Positions 36,758 through 48,397 of a stretch of DNA of 64,000 nucleotides are shown here, piece by piece. Positions within the stretch are counted from its first letter, which is position 1. Each line of letters begins with the position of its first letter. Below the pieces are notes generated by a model. That model did no database searches, had not been told where the DNA came from, and saw nothing but the letters and a program-made list of their open reading frames with translations. A program made the translations under genes and the position numbers. The stretch is from Notospermus geniculatus (taxonomy: Eukaryota; Nemertea; Pilidiophora; Heteronemertea; Lineidae), in the NCBI GenBank assembly GCA_002633025.1, contig NMRB01000032.1:701612-765611 (forward strand), given 5' to 3'.

Positions 36758-36988
36758 ACTTATTCGTCTACTTATTCGCCATTCATCTACTTTTTCGCGT
36801 CCCATCTACTTATTCGTCTCCCATTTACTTATTCGTCTACTTATTCGCCACTCATCTACTTTTTCGCGTCCCATCTACTTATTCGTCTCCCATTTACTTA
36901 TTCGTCTACTTATTCGCCATTCATCTACTTTTTCGCGTCCCATCTACTTATTCGTCTCCCATTTACTTATTCGTCTACTTATTCGCCA
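36758..36988. repeat. 69-bp minisatellite running into the N gap
   Basis: Units repeat every 69 bp (cgcgt at 36796, 36865, 36934), each built from ctacttattcg and cccatttacttattcg submotifs. The array is unresolved where the assembly breaks at 36989. Confidence 0.9.
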
Positions 36989-37318
36989 NNNNNNNNNNNN
37001 NNNNNNNNNNNNNNNNNNNNNNNNNNNNNNNNNNNNNNNNNNNNNNNNNNNNNNNNNNNNNNNNNNNNNNNNNNNNNNNNNNNNNNNNNNNNNNNNNNNN
37101 NNNNNNNNNNNNNNNNNNNNNNNNNNNNNNNNNNNNNNNNNNNNNNNNNNNNNNNNNNNNNNNNNNNNNNNNNNNNNNNNNNNNNNNNNNNNNNNNNNNN
37201 NNNNNNNNNNNNNNNNNNNNNNNNNNNNNNNNNNNNNNNNNNNNNNNNNNNNNNNNNNNNNNNNNNNNNNNNNNNNNNNNNNNNNNNNNNNNNNNNNNNN
37301 NNNNNNNNNNNNNNNNNN
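36989..37318. other. Assembly gap (330 N)
   Basis: Unknown sequence. It follows a minisatellite, so the break is probably due to collapse of that array. Part of the broken plus-strand GPCR could be missing here. Confidence 0.95.
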
Positions 37319-37574
37319 ACCATCATCAAAGGAAGTGTGATTGACAGCCAGCTGATAAGACATCTGGAGTCGCCTCAAGGTGATGGGTGATTTCCGTACA
37401 GTTTATTCTGTAGATGTGGACGCAAAGCGTACTACTTTTTCGTCCCAGACAAGTCTGACAGGAGAGACGGTATCCGTGCAATACCTGGATCAAGGAGTAG
37501 ACGGATAATGAGCTAATAAAATCACCCGTCGGTTTTCGTACTAGTTCTTGGCAGTGATAGTACGTTTTGGCCAA

Positions 37575-37994
37575 ATGGCTGAGAAAGTAGTACGGTTTTC
37601 ACTTCATAGTGTAATCATGGGTACTGTCTTACCCTTTTCCTTCCTAGCCATCTGCAATTGTATCATGATAATCAGCATCCGGAAGGCTGCGACGGAGAGA
37701 AGGAAACTGGAATCCACGCCTGAGCCGAAAAAGAAAGAAGCGAATTTGACCACTATGCTTTTGATGACATCAACATTCTATTTCATTTGCTCGTGTCCGA
37801 AACGAATATACCTTAATGTTGCCAATTACGACGTAACTGATCAATATTCGGTAACCTTGGTTTGGTTACTATGGTGGGCCACCCATCAAATCTGGCTATT
37901 GAATTTCGCTTTTAATTTCTACATATACTTTCTCGGCGGAGGACGAAAATTTCGCCAAGACGTGAAAGAAGTGTTGAGAAGACTGAGATGTTGA
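37575..37994 (+). pseudogene. Class A GPCR copy f, TM5-TM7 remnant
   Basis: Encodes the last third of a GPCR closely matching copy g: MGTVLPFSFLAICNC (TM5), KKKEANLTTMLLMTS, ICSCPKRIYLN (TM6), WLLNFAFNFYIYFLGGG (TM7), then FRQDVKEVLRRLRC and stop. The counterpart in g is inside one exon, but here the frame meets a stop just upstream (37542-37544), and the sequence before it aligns only weakly and out of frame. TM1-TM4 are not found. Either a decayed partial duplicate, or a gene cut by the N gap at 36989-37318. The 3' flank (37995-38220) is duplicated after copy g. Confidence 0.7.
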
Positions 37995-38245
37995 CACGAC
38001 TAGTTCGTCGGCTCATCTTGGTGCTACGTTGTTGCAGGATCCGTGGTTGTTGTGGAACCCCTTGTGATCATCAGAAAAAAATTCATGCTGGCTATTGGAA
38101 GCGAGGCCAAAAAGCGTATATCACGACGCCGTCTGGCATCCATAAGCTTGATGGACCATAACTAAACCTCTGGATGCCAGATGGCGTTTGCCGCTGGATG
38201 CCTATGAAGGGCCAAGCATGAATGGAAAGCATTTTCAGGCTAGTA

Positions 38246-38396
38246 GTTTGGGAGTGGCTGCTTTTCGGCTAACTTAATTAGCAAAGGCTCCATGTCGATG
38301 TCAGGTTGGCATCCGGCTCTCTTGACTCTCTGGATACGTCGCGGATGTTATTGTCTCATTATCCAGTTTCGGTTCCATATTACAGTATCTGTAATT
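38246..38396 (+). pseudogene. Decayed FReD C-terminal fragment
   Basis: Nucleotide similarity to the end of F2/F3 exon 3 is visible: gtttgggagtggctgctttt against gtttgggaccggctgctct, then ctccatgtcgatgtcaggtt, and finally ctcattatccagtttcggtt against cgtcatccagctacgcc. There are stops and indels in every frame. It shows that a FReD gene once lay beside GPCR copy f. Confidence 0.6.
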
Positions 38397-38852
38397 CAAC
38401 TCTATCTTGATCCCCGATTTCGTTGACTGCGACGACTCTCGGATTTCTGCCTCGAGGGAGGATTTTTTTCTGATCAGACTTTCATACAGTTCTACAGATG
38501 CTGATCAGATTACCTGCCAGCATAATTATAAAAACAGCTCGCTTTTTCTTTGTGTGCCTCCGAAGGAAAAAACTAGCAGGAGGCGCATCTGAAAACATAC
38601 ATGTATTGTACCAGTCGTGATCTTATTTCAATTTGTCAGCAAAAATCTTCACTCAGTGTTCATGTATGGGGAAAAACAGTCAGATGTCTACGATATTGTG
38701 GGTTACAACAGCACGAAAAGTGATTGGCCGCCGTCGTCTCTGGTGTTACTGGCGTTTCTCTCTAGTGGTATCTGAACACAGATCTGAGTTGCAATCGGAA
38801 GGACTTCCACGCCTGGACTGGGTATTGTTCAACGTGATCAGCTACTGATGAC

Positions 38853-40979
38853 TTGATGCTCAAAGCATGCTTGGCTCTGGCTGGCGTCGGAGTCTTGGAC
38901 AACACTAAAATCACTCGAAATCTTAGAACGATGCTAACGCTCACGACGTCCCTCAAATGGTCCTACGGCACCGTCAGCGCCTTCGGGGTAACCTACCCCA
39001 TGCTGGAGCTCGTGGCAGACATCTTCCGCAAATGGATGCCCATCTGTACAGTCATTATTGGAATCATTGGAAACACTCTCTCCCTCCTTGTCACTTGTAA
39101 GAAGGACAACCGTCGGATCAGTACATGCGTTTACATGGCTGGCTTGGCAGTGGTCGATTCTATTGTCCTCATCAACGATATCGTGTATCTCGTTCTTATC
39201 AACCATCATCTCTTACCCGGCATTGAAAAGAGCCTCTTGTTTGTCAGGTAAACGACCTTTTTCAATTCTTAGATGATCAGACGTCGAGAAAGGTAACAAA
39301 AGTCTGGTGATGACGTCCTCGGGTGTACGAGTCCGAAGTTCGTGAGGACATCGTGGGTTCATAATGGGTGAAACGTCCGTGCACTAAGAACTCACGATCT
39401 TCCTCACGATACATAGATGTCATTCCAGAATAACCATGAAACCGGTTGTACGCAAACGTTCATTCTTTTGCACCTAGGGAGCGGTAAGGACGCCAACCGG
39501 CATTATTCCAGTGCAGAAATTGGATCGTGTTTCCAGAGGGGTTTGTCTGTTTCCAAATACCAGTGGGGTGTAAGCATGATTGTCATGATCGACCACGTTT
39601 GTGTCGCCAACATGCATTAAGGGCCTTTTTGGCGCGTCTAAAGTGTGATGCGGGGGAATCCCCTGTCATCGGCTACGTATTAAATTTTGTCGCGGAATGG
39701 AACACACTGGTCATGATCCGTTTCGACGACTGTCGCATGTTGGTTTAACCGTTGTAAGCGCTAGCCGATGCATGTGTCATATTCCCAAGAATCACGCATA
39801 TTGGTCACAAAGAAACCATTGTGCATTATTGCTGGGAAGATGTAAGATGAACATGACGCTGTGATATTTGCTGTTTCTACACATAATGTAGACGAGTCCC
39901 TGACTGAAATATATCACGGTTCGTCAGAAGGTAATCCATTAATTACCTTACATAACTTCAAAAACACCTAATATATGTTTACTTTGAAAAGCTTTCGATC
40001 GCGACTCGGAATTTTGATCAGTTTTGCAGTTGGTGGCGCTCAGGCGGGGAAATTGGCAGGAAATATGAATGTTGGTAGACGCCCCTGGTCCTTTCGCGTA
40101 GAAGTCGGTTCCAGATAGTGTGTACATGTAGGTTGTGTCTTTCCCTGTCTCTGTTGGTCGAATTTGGCGGACCCGGAGTCTCCCTAGCTTCCATTTCAAA
40201 CAATTCAGCTTCCATGATCATGACTTGTTATTCTACGGATCTTTTTCAATGAATAGGAATCATCGCTCGTACATTTTAGAGTACTAATATAATTTTTGTA
40301 TTACAAATTTTATAGCTGTATACTGTACACCAGCGACACGTTTGCAATAACTTCTGGTCTGTTCCTTGTGGAAATGAGTATCGACAGGACAATCGCCGTT
40401 ACTTTTCCTATGAAAGCAGCAAGAATTTGTACAGCTTCTAAAGCAGTGAAGCTCACAATAGGAACGTGTATCTTTGAGATGGCGTTCCACCTACAAACAT
40501 TCTTCTTTTACAAACTAGCAGACGACTCCAGCGGCATAGTCATACTGGATTATCCTCCTGCCAGATGGGTGGAGACGTTCTTTAACTCATATCTCCTGAT
40601 CATGGGGACTGTGTTGCCCTTTTCCATCCTGTTCATCTGCAATTGCGCCATAATAGTCAGCATCCACAAAGCTGCCAAGGAGAGAAAGAAACTGGAATCC
40701 ACGTCAGAGTCGAAAAAGAAAGAAGCCAATTTGACCACCATGCTTTTGATGACGTCATCATTCTATTTCATCTGCTCGTGCCCGAAACGAATATTTCTGA
40801 ATGTTGCCAAATACGATGTTATGGATTCCTATTCTATAGCTTGGGATTGGTTGCTATGGTGGGCCACTCATGAAATCTGGTTGTTGAATTTCGCTTTGAA
40901 TTTCTACATTTACTTCCTCGGTGGAGGACGAAAATTTCGCCAAGACGTGAAAGAAGTGTTGACGCGACTGAGATGTTGA
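38853..40979 (+). CDS. Class A GPCR copy g, complete, two exons
   Basis: Exons 38853-39247 and 40316-40979 (1059 nt, 352 aa). Donor gtaaac, acceptor tttatag, phase 2, the same position (between TM2 and TM3) as intron 1 of copies a-e. The second intron of those copies is absent, so TM3-TM7 lie in one exon. Visible: IIGNTLSLLV in TM1, STCVYMAGLAVVDSIVL in TM2, EMSIDR (IDR for DRY), NCAIIVSIHKAAKERKK after TM5, ICSCPKRIF in TM6, WLLNFALNFYIYFLGGG in TM7, tail FRQDVKEVLTRLRC. The start is uncertain: the ATG at 38931 (MLTLTTSLKW) is an alternative giving 326 aa. A membrane receptor of the same subfamily as the minus-strand cluster; ligand unknown. Confidence 0.85.
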
Positions 40980-41160
40980 CACGACAGTTGTTCTGCCCAT
41001 TCTGCTGGTTTTACTTGGTTGTTGCACGATCTAGCTGTTGTAGTGGAAACATTCTCGTGAAATCAGAAAATTTAATGTTAGCGATCATAACCGAGGCCAA
41101 AAAAGAGTTTTCCTCTCTCCGTCTGGCTGGTATTCGTAAGCTTGATGGACCATAACCAGA

Positions 41161-41935
41161 CCGCCGGATGCTAGATGGCGTGGGCCGCAGACGCCTATGA
41201 ACGGTCTTCGAATAGCAATGAAGGCATCTGCATGCAAGATGTCCTATATAACAGCTTTCTTGCCTACCCTTTGTTTGTCGTCGCCAATTCACTCTTCCTC
41301 CCCTCCATGGGATGTCGAACGGAAATGCTTTTGGAATCAGCGAAGCGATAAATAGCAAAGCAATTCTCGAGCTCGTTCCGCAAACTGGCCGGCGAGGAAG
41401 TATGAACTGGACTTTCACAACGGTTGCTTTAACCAAGAAAAATCAGTTAAACTCATGAGGGACGACAAACTGCCGTCCTTCTACATATGTATGCATGATG
41501 CTGTACGTTGTTGGCGGTTCTCCTGTTCTGTAGCCTCCACTGCCAGTGTCTGCAAATCGAACCCCAAACTGGCCATCATTTTTAAGTACTGCGTCAGCAA
41601 AGAAAGGAGTCGATAATTCAATCTGTTGAGGTGATTGAGAATTTGTTTATTTTCCGAATGTTTTATTAGTGTTTGATACACTTAGATTGATATCCCTTAG
41701 TCCATTACATGGCTTTGCTGATTTTAGCAGAGATACATGAAGTACGGACGAGATCTTTTGTAACTGATTAGCTTGTAGAGTTTATGTACCGCTATCGTGA
41801 GAGAACGATTGGCTGTTCGTCTCTGTTCAGTGCCGTTTCTGTGCCACGTGAATTCAAATGCCTGACGACTATATCGGCCTACTTTAATGAAAACGTTTCT
41901 CCCTCGGCATTCTTTCCGCTGCCTTCTTGAATCAG
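41161..41935. other. No gene recognised
   Basis: The first 50 bp belong to the flank shared with 37995-38220. The rest, up to the stop of F4, shows no convincing open frame or repeat. Confidence 0.4.
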
Positions 41936-44900
41936 TCAAATGACTAAGATAACAGTGGGGTAGGTGAAGGGCTTGGGATATACCATCATTTGTGATGTTA
42001 TGAAACTAACGGTGTCAGTGGTTGTACCCCAGGATATCTGAGGCCAATAACTTGGAGTCCAGGCTGCTGCACTGGGGAGGCGGTTTCCGTTTACGTTCGC
42101 TTTGGAGCATCCTGTCGCGAACCACCACCCGGCGCCGAACTTTGCCGCACAGTTGACTGACGAGTTGCCGTCGTTGTCTACATCGTAGGTAGAAAAGGGA
42201 CGGTTGGTGATATCGGTCGTTGGGTCGCCTGTAATTAGCATCTCTTTGTGCCAGGCAGAAGCCGCACTGGCTGTAGGTAACATCGTTAGGCGGAATTTCT
42301 CGCTCTCGTTGCCGATGTAAAACTTCTTGTAGTAAGCCTCCACTTTGAAATCGAGATCGCCACTGAATGGGGCCATCTGTACTTTAAGCTCGTACGTTCG
42401 GGGATTGGATACAATTTCGTGGATACGCTTGTTTCCGAGATAATAGTCGGAGATCAACGGTTGTTTTAAACTGAATCCCTCTTTGTAACTCATCCATGTT
42501 CTGTTCATATTCAAGGGTTCGTTACGCGTCATGATATAGGTAATTCCTCGACCCCCCATCATGCATCTGACTCGAAAGGGCTTCTCTGAATTTTCCGGCC
42601 AAATGTCACCTCCAAACTGGTGTCCCGTATCGTAAATATACGCGGCGAAGTAGTCACCGCAGTCTGAAAAAAAGAAATACGGATGGTCAGTCAAAATGGC
42701 GTCGTCACGTGGAATGTAAAACGATTTTCATTGGCTGTCTTCTCAGTATACCGGTTCCTCGCTATCGTGGGCGCGCTTATGTCCACTATGATAAGCAGGA
42801 TACAGTTGTCAACTAGTCGCTGAAGTTGAACACGTCCGATTTCAGGATCTGGATGTTTTTAGTTTGCAACTTGTTACTCGCTGACGCCCGAGAGCTTATG
42901 CCACCTAGTAGTTATGACTGATTAATTCCAACTACGCGCCGATTATCAGTTGCCAACTGGTTCTGACTGTACGTAAGGGCGACATAAGCGAGGCTTTAAA
43001 CCTGGCGGAGGAAATTGACCGAAGCCAGGAAAACAAGCAAGGATGTTTCTAAAAGCCTGTTTCCACAACAGTGGTTTCCGCAGCGGTTCACAGGCATTGG
43101 GACAATCAACAGGCTATGTATTGTTAAACCATCGAAAGATTATCAAAACCCCTGTGAAAAACGCACCGCTCGCCGCAAAATCGCTCTAGTGGAAACAGGC
43201 CTTTATACTGCAGAAATCAACCAAGGATCATAGGTTTGAGCTCTGGCGCATCCCTGAATGGGATGGGTTTGCGACGACCTCAGCCTACCGTACGCTCTTC
43301 TGTTGCATCTTTGGCCCGTGAAACCAGGCGGACAATTGATGCACTGGTTTTTCACTGGATCATATGTACTTTTGAAGTAACAGAATGGCTCCTGAAACGG
43401 TAAATAGAACACGGTATCTTAGTCTCATTGCGGTACCGAAGTACATTTCCTTGAGTTCTTACAACTAAAGGAGGAGCGAAAAGTAGGGGCGGAGCGCTTC
43501 ATTGACGACTGCGTCCCTTTATACATGTCTGGCTTCGACAATCTCTAGCCAATCGACGCTGCGTTCGCTGCGACTCCTGAAACAATGCCTTGGATGTATC
43601 GACTCGAATGATTTTGTCATAGCATGCCATTGGTAATGAATCTAACGACCCAGTCAATACCATTATCTCCAGCTTCGCTCGTAAGACTGACTTTCCATTT
43701 AATTTAAAACTAAAAAACAATGAGGTACATGCCGTCCATCAGAAATGATCGATGCAAGTTACCACTTTTAATCGCTCTTAATGCATGCATACGTGCACAC
43801 ATCAAATGGTCGAACAAACAGAGTAGTCAAATAGTCTACTTTGTATTCGAGTTGTGATCTTTAATTCATATCCATATACAAAATTACTTCGTTCCACTTG
43901 CATAATTATATTGGACGGCATTCGGGTATAATATGTTCGAAAAGAACATCGCCGGATAATGTTGCTTTACTTAGGCTTGTTGTTTTTTGGCCAGGTTTTA
44001 TATTTGAGTGAAGTGGACTGAAGTGAATTGAAAAAATCCACATTACTATGGACCGACCAGATCCTCAAATGAAAATCTGCAAAATGATATAGACCCATAT
44101 GTACGTCATGGTGAATCAAGTAATAGGGAGTTTTTGCAAAGCCCCGAAACGCCAACGCGAACGCCAAACCCATTGTTCGATGGCACGACGAGACCACCGA
44201 ACAAAAGGATAGACGTTCGCGTTGGGGTTTCGGGGGCTTTGCGAAAACTCCCTAATAGAGATACCCCGGTATTTTGTAGGTTATGTCCCCACTTGCATAG
44301 AATCATACGTCGTGTATGCAATGTCCACAGTCGATTTGTGAAGGTCATGTCAGTTCTATTCCGGCCAAATGGGGACACACAGCCATTACAATGTTGATGG
44401 ACATGTAATAATCGTGAATTCATGCGTGTCCTTTTTTGGTGGTACGGTCTTTAAAGGAATGTCCCTATTTAATTCGACACAAGATACAGGTGTGTGGATG
44501 GGACTGGATGGGGTATTCAACAACAATGCTGCAAAGGTGGTCACTTACCCTGAGGTAAAAAGTAATTCCCAGCCNATACACCTTAAGTATGGCACTTGGT
44601 AAAGTGAAATCCTTAGACTTTAAGGGTAAGTTTTACACTTAACTTAAGGAAGTTTTATGCATATGGCCCCAGATCCTCAAATGAAAATCTGCAAAATGAT
44701 ATAGACCCACATGTACGTCATGGTGAATCAAGTAATAGAGATACCCCGGTATTTTGTAGGTTATGTCCCCACTTGCATAGAATCATACGTGTATGCAATG
44801 CCCACAGTCGATTTGTGAAGGTCATGTCAGTTCTATTCCGGCCAAATGGGGACACACAGCCATTACAACGTTTGATGGACATGTAATAATCGTGAATTCA

Positions 44901-45354
44901 TGCGTGTCCTTTTTTGGTGGTACGGTCTTTAAAGGAATGTCCCTATTTAATTCGACACAAGATACAGGTGTGTGGATGGGACTGGATGGGGTATTCAACA
45001 ACAATGCTACAAAAGGTTGTCACTTACCCTGAGGTAAAAAGTAATTCCCAGCCTCGTTACAAGGTCACTGCAGCTAACTTCCCTCGGCGTCTTTCCTAAC
45101 TCACAGTTGTCTGTTGGTGACCCTTCTTTGTAATTGAACCAGGCGCAGTCTTCCAGCATTTGCTCACATGTTCGGGCACAGTCCAAGTACGATCCTTCCA
45201 AAGTTAGGACATCGATACCCGTCACTGGCATACCACTGTCTGTTCCACATCCCGGTAAGGTGTAAAATTTGGCCCCATACCCATCAAGCAACTTTTGTCC
45301 ATTGGCAATAGCCGGGATATACGCTATCACAAAAGCCAATATCATGGAAACCAT
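41936..45354 (-). CDS. F4: secreted PAN-EGF-fibrinogen-related protein
   Basis: Exons on the minus strand: 45028-45354, 43289-43391, 41936-42663 (1158 nt, 385 aa); donors gtaagt and gtaggc, phases 0 and 1. Signal peptide MVSMILAFVIAYIPAIANG; PAN-like domain with LPGCGTDSG, DCARTCEQMLEDCAWFNYK, NCELGKTPREVSCSDL; half EGF CINCPPGFTGQRC; FReD with DCGDYFAAY, MNRTW sequon, YKEGFSL, YYLGNKRIH, FSTYDVDNDG, NCAAKFGAGWWFATGCS and C-terminal VILVI. It is about equally distant from F1 and the F6-F9 group. The end of exon 1 is present twice: a 28-bp remnant at 44546-44573 sits in a duplicated flank. Confidence 0.88.
43050..43206. mobile_element. Inverted-repeat MITE in F4 intron 2
   Basis: Ends taaaagcctgtttccac and gtggaaacaggccttta are inverted repeats; about 157 bp, non-coding. 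Confidence 0.65.
44069..45060. repeat. Duplicated segment in F4 intron 1, joined by a single N
   Basis: Copy A is 44069-44573 and copy B is 44671-45053, nearly identical from agatcctcaaatgaaaatct to the F4 exon 1 donor region. Copy A stops inside exon 1 at the N at 44574. Copy A carries a 127-bp transposon that B lacks. This pattern is best read as two alleles or contig ends placed in series. Confidence 0.8.
44126..44252. mobile_element. 127-bp inverted-repeat MITE with TAATA target duplication
   Basis: Ends gggagtttttgcaaagcccc and the inverse ggggctttgcgaaaactccc. taata lies on both sides (44121-44125 and 44253-44257). The empty site agtaatagagata is seen in copy B near 44730. Confidence 0.9.
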
Positions 45355-48300
45355 TCTGGAGTTTTCGATTCACTGCTTGCTGCACCCGAGATAACGTCCC
45401 TTGTGAATATTTGACAAGAACTGAAAAAATGCTTGGCTACCACGTGGTTTTCTTTTGAAATTAGATGGAATGTTAATTGGGTCGCGGTCGTTCAGGCTGC
45501 GAAAATACTTGTTGGCTAGCTTTTTATGTTGACTTTCGCGGCCGGGTGGTCGATCTGCCTCAATGATTGACTGGCAGCAAGCTCGACCAAAGCCTGTCGA
45601 CCAGCAAGAGGGAGGACACAACGGGAGTCATCAGTGGCAGGGTATTTTTAATTTCTCACTAGGATCGTTAATTGGGCGTATCATAAAATGATTGATGTAT
45701 TGGATCGAAAGAGTGAGAATTGTTCGCTGAATGAGTGTCATCGTTTCAACACCCAAGGACAGTGGGTGGTATTTATTCGATGAACAGTCTAGGCCTACTT
45801 TTATTCGAATCAATTGCGATTAACATAGAATCGCCGGGGGTTTGTTACAAAATGCATTATACTGTCATGACAAATGATTTCACATCAAGTGCAATTTTTT
45901 ATCATCTTCGTGAATCAGTTAGACAACTATGAATAAAAGGATGTGCAAGTCTGATATTGAGAGATGGTTCATCCCGACGGAGCTCCTGCCCTGTCAGTGA
46001 TTAAATAACTAATGTACGGTTAGGAGATTTGTACGGTTCTGGATAAACCAAAATTTCGCTCCGTTTGTAACCTTTATTTTCTAAGTTACCCCAAGAAATT
46101 TGCGGCCATGCGCCGGAAATCCATGCTCCGTATGATAAAAAGCGTCGACCTTGAATATTCGCTTCGGAACAGCCAGGTCCATACCACCAACCAGCGCCGA
46201 AATACTTAGCGCAGTTGATGGTATTATTGCCGTCGTCGTCTTTATCGTAGGTCGAAAACGGCCGGCCGTTGATATCAGTCGCTGGGTTCCCAGTCAGTAG
46301 CGCATCACCTTCACTTGTAACCAGTTTCTTCAACATAGTCAGGCGGAAGTTTTCACCCTCATCTGCAATCCGAAATTCACTGTAATATGCGCCGACTGGC
46401 TTCGCATTGAGTTCGTCAAAGGATTGCAGGTAAATCTTCATCCCATACGTAAATTCTGCCATTACCGATCACTATTTCGTGGACGCGTTTGAGACCAAGA
46501 TAGTGGTCCGCATTGTGCCAGCCGAATCCATTGGCGTATTTCACCCATGATACATTCATTGAGAATGGACCCGGGTTGTCGGCGGAGCTTTGTGACATGA
46601 CGAAGGTCCGACCCTCCCCGTTCAGGAAGCACCTGACTTCAAATGGTTTCTCAGATTTTTTCGGCCAGATGTAGAGATGTTGCCTGGTTTTCTCGTATAT
46701 GTAGGCAGAATCGTGGTCGACGCAATCTGTATTATTAAGTAAAATGACAAAAAATATATTATGTAAGAATCCCCTTTTCTGTTGATGTTAGCATTCCGAA
46801 CAGAATCTACCCGACATGTGGGGCACAATTACGACTCGAGTTACCGATTGCTTTTGCACAAAGGACAATTCTTTCCTACGCTGCGCCGATCTTTGCCGAT
46901 GTGAGTTGTTTCGAATTGTCCTTATTGGTACATGTAAATGTACAACTTACCATGCTCTCCTATTGCATCTCTGACCCGTGAAACCGAGTGGACATTTCTT
47001 ACATTGATTTTCTTTTGGATCGTATGTACTACTTGAAAAGCAGAAGGGCTCCTGGAAGGATGTAAAGAGGGGCAACGTAATATAGCTCTTTGGGTTATCG
47101 ATTTGTTGTTTTCAGAAAATGGTATTAGTTATCTTTACAAAATGGTATAAATGACATGAGTGAGAAACAAACTTCAGCTGATGTGGTTTCCACTTGATGC
47201 GTATGAGGCCTGGCGTCGGCCAAAACGTGGAAATACTACAAGTAACCCTAACCTTGACAAAGCAGGAGTTGGCAAGGAATTTGACCTTGACCTTACAAGG
47301 AATCGAAGCGACAAATCTGATTGGCTCCAACGGTTTGGCATCCGACGGCATTCACGTTGCATTCGGTAAAAAAGGTGACTGTCATTAAATAAAGTGCATG
47401 CTCTATGGCGGAAAAGATTGAGTGGTTCACTGGTTGTTCAATCGCCACGTAAATTATTTAGTTCGTTTCGTTGGCTGCTCGCTTTTAATTTGTAAAGTTC
47501 GGACCGTCATCAAGTGCCCAGCCGCGACATCATCACCCATCTGATGGTATTGGACATTGTTGATATCAATATTCAAATTAATTCAATTCCAGATTCTGCT
47601 GTAGACGAAATTGTCGATGTCTTTTTTTGTTATCGAGGCATTTAATATTGTAATGTACATGTATATGATAAATATATGAATTATCCCAAGTTTATTCCCG
47701 GAGGAGAAGTCAGGTGATAAAAACTGTCTGCTATAAATGCTATTTTAACGTTTGGCGGTATAAATCAACATAAATGTATAAAATGCTCGTATTTTTAAAG
47801 CACTCAAGTGTTATTTTAGCTGTGACAGGACTGGGTTTCAAAAGCTTTCATGAAACTTTTCATTACTGTAACTTTCACACCGACAGGGAAAGTTGCAATT
47901 AACTTTTTAAATTACTGCAGAGCACAGTGGACTGGTGTATATGTATATATATTTTGGTTTCCACTTATTCTACAAAAACTGCTCTTGAAATACCGTGAAC
48001 GATTCACCTAAATACTTCATTATCCAGATATTGGATTCTGTTTGGTACTAAGGGATGTGTGACGTTTGTGGTTCATGTGTTCTTCATGCATTACATAGCT
48101 CCAACCGCGGCCAACGGCAAAAAATTCTTCCTGGACTTCGTATGACGTGTAGTACAACCCAAACGCTCCACAAAAACGTGCGTTGAATTTCGTATGACGT
48201 AACTATATGTACATGTATAGGCATCCAAATGCTAGGTGGTCATCCGGTGCATGGTACCGATGTAACAGCCACAAGCCACCCCTCTAACCCCGATTATAGA

Positions 48301-48397
48301 AACCACGACCATACGGAAGCAGATTATCGTAACTCGAACGAGCATTCCTCGTACCACTGACTCCGTTCACACCAAAAGCGAGGATGAAGTTGACAGA

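Noticed and set aside
36944-37378. Long minus-strand open frames
   Set aside because: They run through the N gap and have no sequence content.
47112-47388. Four overlapping frames of 60-80 codons on both strands in F5 intron 1
   Set aside because: Mutually overlapping on both strands without a recognisable domain; chance is the simplest reading.
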